Source: an uncultured Collinsella sp. (GTDB lineage Bacteria; Actinomycetota; Coriobacteriia; Coriobacteriales; Coriobacteriaceae). From it: a stretch of DNA of 26,674 nt. Positions 1-7,011 of this stretch are shown here, in pieces (position 1 is the stretch's first letter; each line of letters begins with the position of its first letter). The DNA is taken from NCBI GenBank assembly GCA_958423535.1, contig CATZRJ010000024.1, positions 1-26,674 of the forward strand, given 5' to 3'. The notes under the pieces are model-generated. The model had not been told where the DNA came from, did not search any database, and worked only from the letters and a program-made list of their open reading frames with translations. The position numbers and the translations under genes are program-made.

Positions 1-1121
1 GCCACATACGCGCCGCTATCGGTGCTCAGCTTGTTGGTGCGGGCGTTAAGCGCATTGACGCTCGAAAGCGTAGCGCCCATGTACGGATGTACCGGCGTCT
101 TGCCGTCGATAATCTGGTCGGCAATGTTCTTGGCGTAGTTAACGGGAATAGCAAAGCCCACGCCCGAGCTGGAGCCCGAATAGCTCTCGATAAGCGAGTT
201 AATACCCACGAGCTCGCCGTTGTCGTTGACGAGTGCGCCACCGGAGTTGCCCGGGTTGATGGCGGCATCGGTCTGGATCATGTTGGCGTAGATGGTGTTG
301 CCGCTGGTAGAGCTCATGGCCGTGGAGCGATACAGCGCCGACACAATGCCCGTGGAGACAGACTGCTCGTTGCCGAACGGCGAGCCGATCGCCATGACCC
401 ACTCGCCCACGTTGAGCTTGGAGGAGTCGCCGATCTCGATCGGGGTGAGCTTGGAAGCATCGGCATCCTTGAGCTTGATGACGGCCAGGTCGCTCGAGGC
501 ATCGTTGCCCACGAACTCGGCCTCGTAGGTGGTGCCGTCATCCATGGTCACCACGTACTGGTCATAGCCATCGACCACATGGTTGTTGGTGAGGATATGG
601 CCCTCGGTATCGAGCACAACGCCCGAGCCGACGCTGCCCGAGCCGTCCGACTCGTCGGCAGACTGCGAAAGCGAGCCATTCTGGCTACCGCTCGAAGTAG
701 CAGTGATGGAAACGACGGAGGGCAAGGCCTTGGCAGAAACGGCCTCAGCCAGCGTGGTGTCCTCAGAGTCGATGGTGATCTTTTGCGTCGATGAACCCGA
801 AGCACCCGCCGTCACGGCGTTCCTGCCGCCGCCGATATCGAGCGTGCCGCTCATAATGAGCGCGATGACCAGCAGGGCGCCGCAGGCACAGCCGGCAAGC
901 GCGGTAATGAAGATCGGCAGCTTTTTGGTCTTGGTCTTGACCACTGTGTGCTTGTTTACAACCTGTTGGCCGCCCAGCGGCTTGCCGGTCTGCGTGTCGT
1001 AGGCCTGCACGTAGGGAATGTTGCCGTCGGCAGGCGTCGACTCCACCTGCACGCGCGGCTGCTGCTGAGTATCGCCGGCATTGCCCGGATCCTGGGGGCG
1101 CTGGGAATCGTTCTCGCTCAT
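1..1121 (-). CDS. HtrA/DegP-like membrane-anchored serine protease (C-terminus beyond window)
   Basis: This is the first ~373 codons of a trypsin-like protease; the gene runs off the left edge. The ATG at 1119-1121 follows a GAAAGGA ribosome site. The protein has a hydrophilic, Gln/Pro-rich N-terminus (about residues 1-65), one membrane segment (about 68-91), a Ser/Gly-rich linker, then a protease domain with the full triad: His in LTNNHVVDG (about 181), Asp in SSDLAVIKL (about 211) and Ser in NPGNSGGAL (about 293). The last visible residues (VHPYMGATLSS) match the start of a PDZ domain, which would lie outside the window. HtrA proteins of this layout sit in the membrane with the protease outside and handle misfolded envelope proteins. 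The neighbouring glutamine synthetase operon ends at its own terminator, so this gene is probably a separate unit. Family assignment is secure; the substrate is unknown. Confidence 0.95.
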   Translation of the reverse strand, partial: MSENDSQRPQDPGNAGDTQQQPRVQVESTPADGNIPYVQAYDTQTGKPLGGQQVVNKHTVVKTKTKKLPIFITALAGCACGALLVIALIMSGTLDIGGGRNAVTAGASGSSTQKITIDSEDTTLAEAVSAKALPSVVSITATSSGSQNGSLSQSADESDGSGSVGSGVVLDTEGHILTNNHVVDGYDQYVVTMDDGTTYEAEFVGNDASSDLAVIKLKDADASKLTPIEIGDSSKLNVGEWVMAIGSPFGNEQSVSTGIVSALYRSTAMSSTSGNTIYANMIQTDAAINPGNSGGALVNDNGELVGINSLIESYSGSSSGVGFAIPVNYAKNIADQIIDGKTPVHPYMGATLSSVNALNARTNKLSTDSGAYV

Positions 1122-1150
1122 GGCTGCGATCCTTTCGTCAAATAACCAAA

Positions 1151-1174
1151 GGCCCGCCAAACATGTGGCGGGCC
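1151..1174 (-). promoter_or_regulatory. GC-rich hairpin in the htrA-like leader
   Basis: GGCCCGCC and GGCGGGCC form a perfect 8-bp stem around an 8-nt loop. On the minus strand the stem is followed by a T-rich stretch (TTTGGTTATTTG), and it lies 30 bases before the htrA-like start codon. It could be an attenuator of the protease gene or a second terminator for read-through from the glutamine synthetase operon. Confidence 0.6.
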
Positions 1175-1288
1175 ATCATTGTTCACGTTGAGTTGTACCC
1201 CAATATGCGGGCGAACGTGTATGAGAACGCAATCTTTTAGGAAGGCTTAAGTTCTGCTGCAAACTCGAAAGGGATCCACGTATGCGGC

Positions 1289-1323
1289 AAAACCACCACA
1301 AAGGTGCCTGTCCCTTTGTGGTG
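1289..1323 (-). terminator. Rho-independent terminator of the glnA-regulator operon
   Basis: Arms CACCACAAAGG (1294-1304) and CCTTTGTGGTG (1313-1323) pair perfectly over 11 bp. On the minus strand the stem runs into GGTTTTG. It begins just after the stop codon of the regulator gene at 1329. Confidence 0.75.
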
Positions 1324-1328
1324 AAAAG

Positions 1329-1991
1329 CTAGTCCTTAAACAGATAGCCCACGCCGCGGACGGTGGTGATATGTGCTGCGATCTGCGGGCCCACCTTGGA
1401 GCGGATGCGTCGGATGTGCACGTCGACGGTACGCGTACCGCCGCAGTACTCAAAGCCCCACACGCGGTGCAGCAGCACCTCTCGGCTGTAGGCACGGTTG
1501 GGGTGCGTCGCCAAAAAGCTCAGCAGCGAGTACTCCATCAGCGTCAGGTCGATGGGCTCGTTATCGAGTGTCACCTGGTAGGTAGCCAGGTTAATCTCGA
1601 GATTATCGATGTTGAGCACATCGTCGGCGGTGACGGTCTCCTCCTCGCCCATCAGGCGCTGCGCGCGAGCCTTGAGTTCGTTGGGCGTCGCCGTGGGGCA
1701 TACAAAGTCGGCATGCGCGTGATTCGGCAGGCGCAGGGTGCCGAGCGCCTCGTCGTCGACGATCACCAACATGGGGACGCCGCCGCGATCGTCAAGCCAC
1801 TTGGCAATCTGATCGATGCGGTCGCTGCGGATGCCGTCGGAATCGAGGATCAGCAGGTCAAAGTCGTGCGCCGCAGTCGGCGAATCGGGGGTAGCCAGGC
1901 TCACCTCGACACCCAGGGTGGTCGTCAAGCTGCGGGCAAACTCGTGGAAGCGCGTCGTGCGCGCCATGAACAGGGCACTCTTTTCGGACAT
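1329..1991 (-). CDS. GlnR-like orphan response regulator (OmpR/PhoB-type winged helix)
   Basis: This 220-residue protein has a receiver-like domain (about 1-115) and a C-terminal OmpR-type winged helix (about 125-220) ending TVRGVGYLFKD. The ATG at 1991 is chosen over an upstream in-frame ATG at 2075 because GGAGG lies five bases before it. The receiver keeps an aspartate at position 50 (LLILDSDG) but lacks the acidic pair after strand 1 (ALFMARTTR), the Ser/Thr of strand 4 (LVIVDDE) and the conserved lysine (FVCPTAT). That is the pattern of actinobacterial GlnR, an orphan regulator that works without normal phosphorylation. The DNA-binding part (GGTRTVDVHIRRIRSK) closely resembles GlnR. It follows the glutamine synthetase gene by about 50 bases in the same direction, with no kinase nearby, so a nitrogen-control role is likely but inferred. 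Confidence 0.85.
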   Translation of the reverse strand: MSEKSALFMARTTRFHEFARSLTTTLGVEVSLATPDSPTAAHDFDLLILDSDGIRSDRIDQIAKWLDDRGGVPMLVIVDDEALGTLRLPNHAHADFVCPTATPNELKARAQRLMGEEETVTADDVLNIDNLEINLATYQVTLDNEPIDLTLMEYSLLSFLATHPNRAYSREVLLHRVWGFEYCGGTRTVDVHIRRIRSKVGPQIAAHITTVRGVGYLFKD

Positions 1992-2041
1992 ATCGGCCTC
2001 CAAGGAAATGAGCTCAATCGTACTGGAACAAGCCAGCGCGA

Positions 2042-3379
2042 TTAGGAGTTCGCCAGATAATGCTTGATCTCCCACTCGGTGATCGTGGACTCAAACTTAT
2101 GCCACTCATCGCGCTTCTTTTTGAGGAAGAAGCTGTGGATGTGCTCGCCGAGGGCATCCTTCATAAACTGCGAGTCCTCAAACACGTCGAGCGCCTCTTT
2201 GAGCGAACGCGGCAGCGGCGTGTAGCCAGCCTCGAGCATCTGGCGGTCGGTAAGCTCGAGCGTCTCGGCCGTGGCCTCGGGCGGGAGCTCCAGCTTGCGC
2301 TCGATGCCGTCGAGACCAGCCGCCAGCGTGACGGCGTTGACCAGGTACGGGTTGGCCATGGGGTCGGGGCTACGAAGCTCGATGCGCGTGGACAGCTGCT
2401 TGCCGGGCTTGTAGACCGGGATGCGGACCATGCTCGCGCGGTTGCGCAGGCCCCACGTGGCGTACTGCGGCACGGAGTCGCCGCCCGTGGTGATACGCTT
2501 GTACGAGTTGACCGTGGGGTTGGTGATGGCGCTGATCTCGCGGGCATGCGCCAGAATGCCGGCCATATAATGCTTGGCGATATCGGAGAGGTGGTACTTC
2601 TCGTCGTCCTCGCCCCAAAAGACGTTGTTGCCGTCGTGGTCGAACAGCGACTGATGCAAAAACATGGCGCTGCCATCCTCGCCCGCCAACGGTTTGGGCA
2701 TAAAGGAGGCGTGGCAACCGCTCTCGTAGGCCTGCTGCTTAATGATGAGTTTGGCCGTGGTGATGGCGTCGGACATGCTCAAGGCCTCGGCGTGACGCAG
2801 GCTCATGCCGTGCTGCGAGCGGCCGGCGGCATGGAAGGTGTACTCCACGGGCACGGACATCTTCTCCAGCGTGAGGACCGTGTTGCGGCGCAGGTCGCGG
2901 GCGGCATCGCTCACCGAAAGATCGAAGTAGCCCACGTTGTCGAGCGGCTCGGGGGTGTGCTCGTCGGGGAAATAGTAATACTCCAGCTCGGCGCCCACGT
3001 TGAGCAGATAGCCAGCCTTCTCGGCCTTGCGGAACATGCGGCGCAGGGCATCGCGCGGATCGCCGGCAAAGGGCTTGCAATCGGGAGTGCACACATCGCA
3101 GAACACGCGGGCGACGCCGTTGTGGCTCGGGCGCCACGGCAAAATCTGGAAGGTCGAAGCATCGGGGAACGCCAGCATGTCGGCTTCCTCGGGCGTGGCA
3201 AAGCCCTCGATGGCGGAGCCGTCAAAGCCAATACCCTCCTCAAAAGCGACCTCGAGGTCCTCGGGGCTAATGGCAAAGTTCTTGAGGCGGCCGAGAATGT
3301 CGACAAACCACAGACGCACAAAGCGGATGTCACGCTGCTCTACGGAACGGAGTACGTAATCGATGTTCTGCTGGTTCAT
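2042..3379 (-). CDS. glnA: Type I glutamine synthetase-like protein with altered metal ligands
   Basis: The 445-residue protein aligns along its length with GSI-alpha glutamine synthetases (Bacillus type), including the beta-grasp start (RLWFVDILGRLKN), FDGSAIEGF at 52-60, GAELEYYYF, FMPKPL, NPTVNSYKR and RIELRSPDPMANPYL. Normal enzymes join glutamate and ammonia using ATP and two metal ions. Here several near-invariant positions differ: the usual HHEVAPGQHEI region reads FHAAGRSQHGM, so both metal-binding glutamates become Ala184 and Gly191; the ligand His of GSGMHCH becomes Phe240 (GSAMFLH); and the flap glutamate aligns with Asp301. Glu131, Glu133 and Glu334 remain. No adenylylation-type motif was seen. 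The start has AAGGGGAG upstream. It heads an operon with the GlnR-like regulator. Normal synthesis activity is therefore doubtful; a modified substrate or a regulatory role is possible. Confidence 0.9.
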   Translation of the reverse strand: MNQQNIDYVLRSVEQRDIRFVRLWFVDILGRLKNFAISPEDLEVAFEEGIGFDGSAIEGFATPEEADMLAFPDASTFQILPWRPSHNGVARVFCDVCTPDCKPFAGDPRDALRRMFRKAEKAGYLLNVGAELEYYYFPDEHTPEPLDNVGYFDLSVSDAARDLRRNTVLTLEKMSVPVEYTFHAAGRSQHGMSLRHAEALSMSDAITTAKLIIKQQAYESGCHASFMPKPLAGEDGSAMFLHQSLFDHDGNNVFWGEDDEKYHLSDIAKHYMAGILAHAREISAITNPTVNSYKRITTGGDSVPQYATWGLRNRASMVRIPVYKPGKQLSTRIELRSPDPMANPYLVNAVTLAAGLDGIERKLELPPEATAETLELTDRQMLEAGYTPLPRSLKEALDVFEDSQFMKDALGEHIHSFFLKKKRDEWHKFESTITEWEIKHYLANS

Positions 3380-3476
3380 GTCGCTCCCCTTTCTTTCGGG
3401 CGGGTTTCGACTGGTCTATATCGCAGATACTATCGCAGAAAAATGTTTCCGCAGGGTTAAAGCGTATCAAGCGCTC

Positions 3477-3504
3477 AAAAAACGTGTGTGAACAGGCGGT
3501 CACG
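3477..3504 (-). terminator. Weak putative terminator after the LacI-type gene
   Basis: On the minus strand a short CGTG/CACG pairing is followed directly by six T residues (complement of 3477-3482), just downstream of the repressor stop codon. The stem is short, so this is a low-confidence call. Confidence 0.35.
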
Positions 3505-3513
3505 AACGAATGG

Positions 3514-4536
3514 TTAGCGTGAGGTCGAAGCGCGGTATTCGATGTGGCCGGGTATCTCGATGCGCTTGGGGGCGAGCTTTGCGGCATCGCCCACCGTAGT
3601 GGTAACGACGTCGATGCGCTCGGAGAGGCGCTCGACCACGCACTCGGCAATGGTGAGGGTGTCTTGCGCTGCCGTGGTCACACCGCCAAAGAGCACATGG
3701 TTCCAGGGGTAGTCGTCAAACGTCGCGATTCTGAGCCCCGCCGGCAGCGAGGGACCAAGCTGCGCCAGCGCCTCGGTCAGGCGCAGGAAGACCAGGCCGT
3801 TGACAGCGATAAGGCCGAGCCTTTTGCCCGTATAGCCGCGGATGGTCTCGTCCAAGCGACCGACACCCGTGGCGCCACCGTCGGCCAGGGTGACGACCTC
3901 GCCCGCAAGACCGCGGCGCGAAAGCTCGTCGGTAAAGGCCTCGGCACGCTCGCGACGCACGGGGCTGTCGTCGCTTGCCTCGGTGAGCATGCACAGGCGC
4001 TCGCTGCCCGCAGCTGCCAAGGCGTCCACCAACCCGGCGACCAGCTCACGGTTGTTAGATGTCACCAGATCGACACCGCCGTCGGCAACATCGCGGTCGA
4101 GCAACACAACGGGCAGGCGTCCCGCTGCCGCGGCAATCGCCTCGTCGTTACCACCGCAGGTATTGACGACCAGGCCGTCCACGCCGGCATCGATAAGCCT
4201 GGTGAGCGACTCCGCTTCCTTAGCGGGGTCGTTGCCGCTAATGGCCGTCATGAGCGAGCAGCCGCGCGCGGCGGCGCTGACGGAAAGCCCTTCGAGCATG
4301 GCGCTGGAGAACGGGTTGGCGATGTCGGCCAAGATCACGCCGATGAGGTTGGTGCGCGAGCTGCGTAGATTGCGCGCGGCGGCACGCGGGCGATAGCCGG
4401 TGCGCTCGATAACCGCCGCGATGCGAGCACGGGTTTCCTCGGTCATTTGCCCGGGGCGGTTGTTGAGATAGCGCGAGACCGTGGCCGGGCTCACGCCCGC
4501 CTCGGCGGCAATGTCCTTGATTCTCATCTGCGCCAT
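3514..4536 (-). CDS. LacI-family transcriptional repressor, probably of KDG metabolism
   Basis: The protein (340 residues from the chosen start) has an N-terminal LacI helix-turn-helix (MRIKDIAAEAGVSPATVSRY, about residues 4-23), the hinge region (RAAARNLRSSRTN) and a periplasmic-binding-protein-like sensor domain (LIGVILADIANPF onward). The ATG at 4536 is preceded by ACGGGGTG; an upstream ATG at 4584 has no site of that kind. It is divergent from kdgK. A promoter and LacI-type operators with central CG (ACGAAACCGATTTCGT) lie between the two, and the same operator recurs at 10110. The simplest reading is a KdgR-like repressor that senses KDG or a related hexuronate intermediate and controls kdgK, eda, the YczE-like gene and perhaps HIT-gntP. 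The ligand is inferred from context only. Confidence 0.88.
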   Translation of the reverse strand: MAQMRIKDIAAEAGVSPATVSRYLNNRPGQMTEETRARIAAVIERTGYRPRAAARNLRSSRTNLIGVILADIANPFSSAMLEGLSVSAAARGCSLMTAISGNDPAKEAESLTRLIDAGVDGLVVNTCGGNDEAIAAAAGRLPVVLLDRDVADGGVDLVTSNNRELVAGLVDALAAAGSERLCMLTEASDDSPVRRERAEAFTDELSRRGLAGEVVTLADGGATGVGRLDETIRGYTGKRLGLIAVNGLVFLRLTEALAQLGPSLPAGLRIATFDDYPWNHVLFGGVTTAAQDTLTIAECVVERLSERIDVVTTTVGDAAKLAPKRIEIPGHIEYRASTSR

Positions 4537-4601
4537 AACGCACCCCGTTTCCCAATTGTCGGCGGTCTGAGCCATTTTAGGCATTTTTTTAAAAATCTCG
4601 G

Positions 4602-4628
4602 TTGCAAAACGCTGTATGTGAGTATACT
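4602..4628 (+). promoter_or_regulatory. kdgK promoter
   Basis: TTGCAA (4602-4607) and TATACT (4623-4628) are separated by 15 bases. Exactly the same pair and spacing occur at 10074-10100 ahead of the YczE-like gene, which supports both calls although the spacing is shorter than the usual 17. Confidence 0.65.
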
Positions 4629-4638
4629 ACAACTCGAA

Positions 4639-4668
4639 ACGAAACCGATTTCGTAAACCGATTTCGGT
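4639..4668. promoter_or_regulatory. LacI-type operators at the kdgK promoter
   Basis: ACGAAACCGATTTCGT (4639-4654) is followed by an overlapping-type second site, ACCGATTTCGGT (4657-4668). The first begins ten bases after the -10 box, so bound repressor would block initiation or early elongation. The adjacent LacI-family gene is the likely regulator. Confidence 0.75.
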
Positions 4669-4670
4669 GA

Positions 4671-4728
4671 GCGTTGGCACGCAGGTGCAAAGACGCACCC
4701 TACCGTCTTGGCACCTGCGTGCCAACGC
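4671..4728 (+). promoter_or_regulatory. Long structured hairpin in the kdgK leader (element H1, copy A)
   Basis: Arms 4671-4688 (GCGTTGGCACGCAGGTGC) and 4711-4728 pair perfectly over 18 bp. Inside, after one unpaired base on each side, AAGACG pairs with CGTCTT, leaving the loop CACCCTAC. There is no T tract, so it is not a simple terminator. A second copy at 10129-10186 keeps the inner AAGACG/CACCCTAC part but has seven stem positions changed, six of them with the partner base also changed. That pattern argues for selection on structure. It lies between the operator and the kdgK ribosome site. Confidence 0.8.
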
Positions 4729-4771
4729 CATATCAAAGGTGTACGCACGAGCAAGAAGGAGCTACGCGACC

Positions 4772-5806
4772 ATGGGTAAAACGGTTCTTACCTTCGGCGA
4801 GATCATGATGAGGCTATCGCCCAAAGACCACCTGCGCATTGAGCAGGCGACCGAGTTTGATGTCCGCTACGGCGGCGCCGAGGCAAACACCGCGCTTTCC
4901 CTGGCCTACCAGGGCGACAAGGCCGCTTACGTCTCCGTTGTCCCGGCCAACCGTCTGGGCGAGTGCGCCCTGCGTTCGCTGAAGGCCTACGGCGTCGACA
5001 CCACGCGCGTCGTGCGTCAGGGCGACCGTCTTGGCTCCTATGTGTTTGAGGTCGGTGCCTCGCAGCGCGGCAACGGCTGCGTCTACGACCGCAAGTTCTC
5101 TGCCATCAACATGGCCAAGCGCGATGTTTTTGACTGGGACGAGATCCTCAAGGGCATCGATGTCTTCTACTTCTCCGGCGTGACCCCCGCCGTCTCCGAC
5201 GAGATGGCCGCCGCCTGCAAGGAGGCGCTCGCCGTCTGCCGCGCCAAGGGCATCACCACCGTGTGCGACGTGAACTATCGCGGCAAGATGTGGTCGCCCG
5301 AGAAATCGCAGGCCACCATGAAGGAACTCCTGCCGCTCGTCGACATCTGCATCGCCAATGACGAGGATGCGCCTGCCGGCCTTGGCATGACCTGCGTCTC
5401 TGGCTCCCTTGCCCACGGCATCGAGGAGCGTGACACCTACGTCGAGATGGCCCGCCAGATCTGCGCCGAGTACGGCTGCAAAAAGGTCGCCTCGGTCGTT
5501 CGCAACATCTCCTGCGTCGAACGCTCCATCTGGATGGGCATGCTCTTTGACGCCGAGAGCGGCGAGCACTGGTTCTCCCCTGCTCACGACGTGCACGTGC
5601 TCGAGGGCGTTGCCGCCGGCGACGCTTTCAACGCCGGCCTCGTCCATGCCCTCATCAACGATTTTGACCCGCAGGACGCCGTCAACTACGCCATTGCAGC
5701 GTCGATCCTCAAGCTCACCATCAAGGGCGATTCCAACTTGGTGACCGCAGACGAGATCGCAGCCGTGGCATCAGCCGCCGACGGTGGCACCCGCGTCGCG
5801 CGCTAG
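4772..5806 (+). CDS. kdgK: 2-keto-3-deoxygluconate kinase (PfkB family)
   Basis: The 344-residue protein is a PfkB-family sugar kinase; it phosphorylates KDG to KDPG with ATP in the cytoplasm. It begins MGKTVLTFGEIMMRLSP and has the sugar-binding segment RYGGAEANTALSLA (about 32-45), YDRKFSA in the lid/substrate region and the ATP-site motif GVAAGDAFNAG, whose Asp is the catalytic base. The ATG at 4772 follows AAGAAGGAGC; the longer open frame from 4667 would start inside the leader hairpin and is rejected. eda lies 253 bases downstream in the same direction, with a structured element in the gap. Promoter, two operators and hairpin H1 precede the gene, so it is likely induced when KDG or hexuronate is present. 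The specific substrate rests on sequence type plus the eda/uxa context. Confidence 0.9.
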   Translation: MGKTVLTFGEIMMRLSPKDHLRIEQATEFDVRYGGAEANTALSLAYQGDKAAYVSVVPANRLGECALRSLKAYGVDTTRVVRQGDRLGSYVFEVGASQRGNGCVYDRKFSAINMAKRDVFDWDEILKGIDVFYFSGVTPAVSDEMAAACKEALAVCRAKGITTVCDVNYRGKMWSPEKSQATMKELLPLVDICIANDEDAPAGLGMTCVSGSLAHGIEERDTYVEMARQICAEYGCKKVASVVRNISCVERSIWMGMLFDAESGEHWFSPAHDVHVLEGVAAGDAFNAGLVHALINDFDPQDAVNYAIAASILKLTIKGDSNLVTADEIAAVASAADGGTRVAR

Positions 5807-5822
5807 TCCGCCTCCATTCCGC

Positions 5823-5858
5823 GGGCCGCAGCTTTCCAATCCCATACCCCTGCGGCTC
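5823..5858 (+). promoter_or_regulatory. Small hairpin with a P1-like loop upstream of element E2 copy A
   Basis: GGGCCGCAG and CTGCGGCTC close a loop containing CCAATCCCATACC. This resembles the loop segment CCAGTCCCATTCC of the next hairpin (5880-5911), and both are followed by a similar ATTCC-type linker. It may be a partial duplicate of the P1 hairpin, or just a kdgK-downstream stem. Confidence 0.5.
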
Positions 5859-5879
5859 GCTCCCCGATTCCTCCGACCG

Positions 5880-6009
5880 GGCAAAACCACCAGTCCCATT
5901 CCGGTTTTGCCTGGCATTCCCTACATGACTGGTCGAGCAGCCGGTTTTGGAATTGCTTGAACCCCAAGCAGTGCCTCCGATAACCAATCCAAAATCGGCT
6001 CCCGACCAG
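5880..6009 (+). promoter_or_regulatory. Putative structured RNA element E2, copy A (between kdgK and eda)
   Basis: P1 pairs GGCAAAACC (5880-5888) with GGTTTTGCC (5903-5911) around a loop carrying CAGTCCCATTCCGG. After the linker ATTCCCTACATGA, helix P2 pairs CTGGTCG (5929-5935) with CGACCAG (6003-6009). A further 12-bp helix follows (5939-5950 with 5989-6000, one G-U). Inside is a small hairpin TGCTTG/CAAGCA followed by unpaired GTGCCTCCGATAACC. The same order of helices and the same conserved unpaired segments occur at 10208-10338 with different stem sequences. It ends 51 bases before the eda start codon. I do not recognise it as a known riboswitch. Confidence 0.75.
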
Positions 6010-6059
6010 CACATTTGGCAATCACGCGCCCATGCGCGCCTTACATCGAAAGGAACATC

Positions 6060-6701
6060 ATGTTCGATCAGTTCTACACCACGCTTGAGTCCCTGGGCAT
6101 CGTGCCGGTCGTTGTGCTCGACAAGGTCGAGGACGCCGCACCGCTCGCCCACGCCCTTATGGCAGCCGGCATGAAGTCCGCCGAGGTCACCTTCCGCACC
6201 GCCTGCGCCGCCGAGTGCATCACCGCCATGGCCGAGGCCGAGCCCGAGATGTGCGTCGGCGCCGGCACCGTCTTGACTGTCGAGCAGGTTGAGCAGGCTC
6301 GCACCGCCGGTGCCAAGTTCATCGTCTCCCCGGGTTACAACGAGGACGTCGTGAAGCACTGCATCAACATCGACCTGCCTGTCCTTCCCGGCACCGTGAC
6401 CCCCTCCGAGGTCACCGCAGCCGAGAACCTGGGCCTCAAGGTCACCAAGTTCTTCCCCGCGTCCCAGTATGGCGGCCTGAACACCATCAAGGCCCTTGCC
6501 GCTCCGTTTGTCGGCCACCGCTTTATGCCCACCGGCGGCGTGAGCACCGCCAACGTCGAGGAGTACCTGAGCTCCTCCGCCATCATCGCCTGCGGTGGCA
6601 CTTGGATGGTCAAGCCGGCCCTGTTCGCTGACGGCGACTTCTCCAAGGTCGAGCAGATCGCCCGCGAGGCCATGGACGTCGTCAAGAAGGTCCGCGGCTA
6701 G
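6060..6701 (+). CDS. eda: KDPG / 4-hydroxy-2-oxoglutarate aldolase
   Basis: The 213-residue protein is a class I aldolase of the KDPG/KHG family, the usual length for it. It splits KDPG into pyruvate and glyceraldehyde-3-phosphate, the last step of the hexuronate route. Visible residues include the catalytic Glu42 in AEVTFRT, GAGTVLT, the Schiff-base Lys130 in VTKFFPAS, and the phosphate-binding segments PTGGVS and GGTWMVKP. The ATG at 6060 follows AAAGGAAC; an earlier frame opening at 6015 is rejected for lack of a ribosome site. It follows kdgK with the E2 element between them and ends 17 bases before a strong terminator, so kdgK-eda probably form one operon with an internal control point. 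Confidence 0.95.
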   Translation: MFDQFYTTLESLGIVPVVVLDKVEDAAPLAHALMAAGMKSAEVTFRTACAAECITAMAEAEPEMCVGAGTVLTVEQVEQARTAGAKFIVSPGYNEDVVKHCINIDLPVLPGTVTPSEVTAAENLGLKVTKFFPASQYGGLNTIKALAAPFVGHRFMPTGGVSTANVEEYLSSSAIIACGGTWMVKPALFADGDFSKVEQIAREAMDVVKKVRG

Positions 6702-6718
6702 GTTTAGCTCTCTATCGT

Positions 6719-6756
6719 GAAAGGGGGCGTGTCCTAGACCTCGCCCCCTTTCTTTT
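6719..6756 (+). terminator. Rho-independent terminator of kdgK-eda
   Basis: GAAAGGGGGCG (6719-6729) pairs perfectly with CGCCCCCTTTC (6742-6752), followed by TTTT. It starts 17 bases after the eda stop codon. Confidence 0.92.
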
Positions 6757-6857
6757 AAAGCGGCTCGGAAGCGCGCCGTTTCCGTCACGAGCAAGAACCA
6801 AAACCGTCTTGTATGCTGATAGAACGTGACGGAAGCGACACGCCCCCGAGCCGCTTT
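6757..6857. repeat. Imperfect long inverted repeat, no gene
   Basis: The ends AAAGCGGCTCGG (6757-6768) and CCGAGCCGCTTT (6846-6857) are exact complements. A second inner pair, TTCCGTCACG (6780-6789) and CGTGACGGAA (6825-6834), is also exact, leaving a central ~35-base loop. It is the first of three long inverted repeats filling the gene-free stretch 6702-7092. Function unknown; a folded transcript or decayed small mobile element are options. Confidence 0.7.
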
Positions 6858-6920
6858 GCCTACTCGGCTGGCAGTCGCGCTCAACTAAGACACTTCGACA
6901 AAAGCCGAGCCACCAAAACA

Positions 6921-6986
6921 GCTGCGGCGCCGTCTGGAGGAATGGACCCTTGCTTCCGGTCTTTTCCTCCAAGCGGTGCCACAGCT
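6921..6986. repeat. Second imperfect inverted repeat in the gene-free stretch
   Basis: The first 23 bases (6921-6943, starting AGCTGCGGCGCCG and ending TGGAGGAA) pair with the last 23 (TTCCTCCAAGCGG to CAGCT, ending 6986) at 19 Watson-Crick and two G-T positions. No open frame with a ribosome site is present here. Confidence 0.6.
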
Positions 6987-7011
6987 TTGTGCCCCGGTTA
7001 CGCTCCAACGC

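Noticed and set aside
2060..3460. Plus-strand open frame of 466 codons
   Set aside because: It is antisense to the glutamine synthetase gene, which has clear family motifs.
4671..4728. H1 hairpin as a Rho-independent terminator
   Set aside because: No T tract follows and it lies between a promoter and kdgK.
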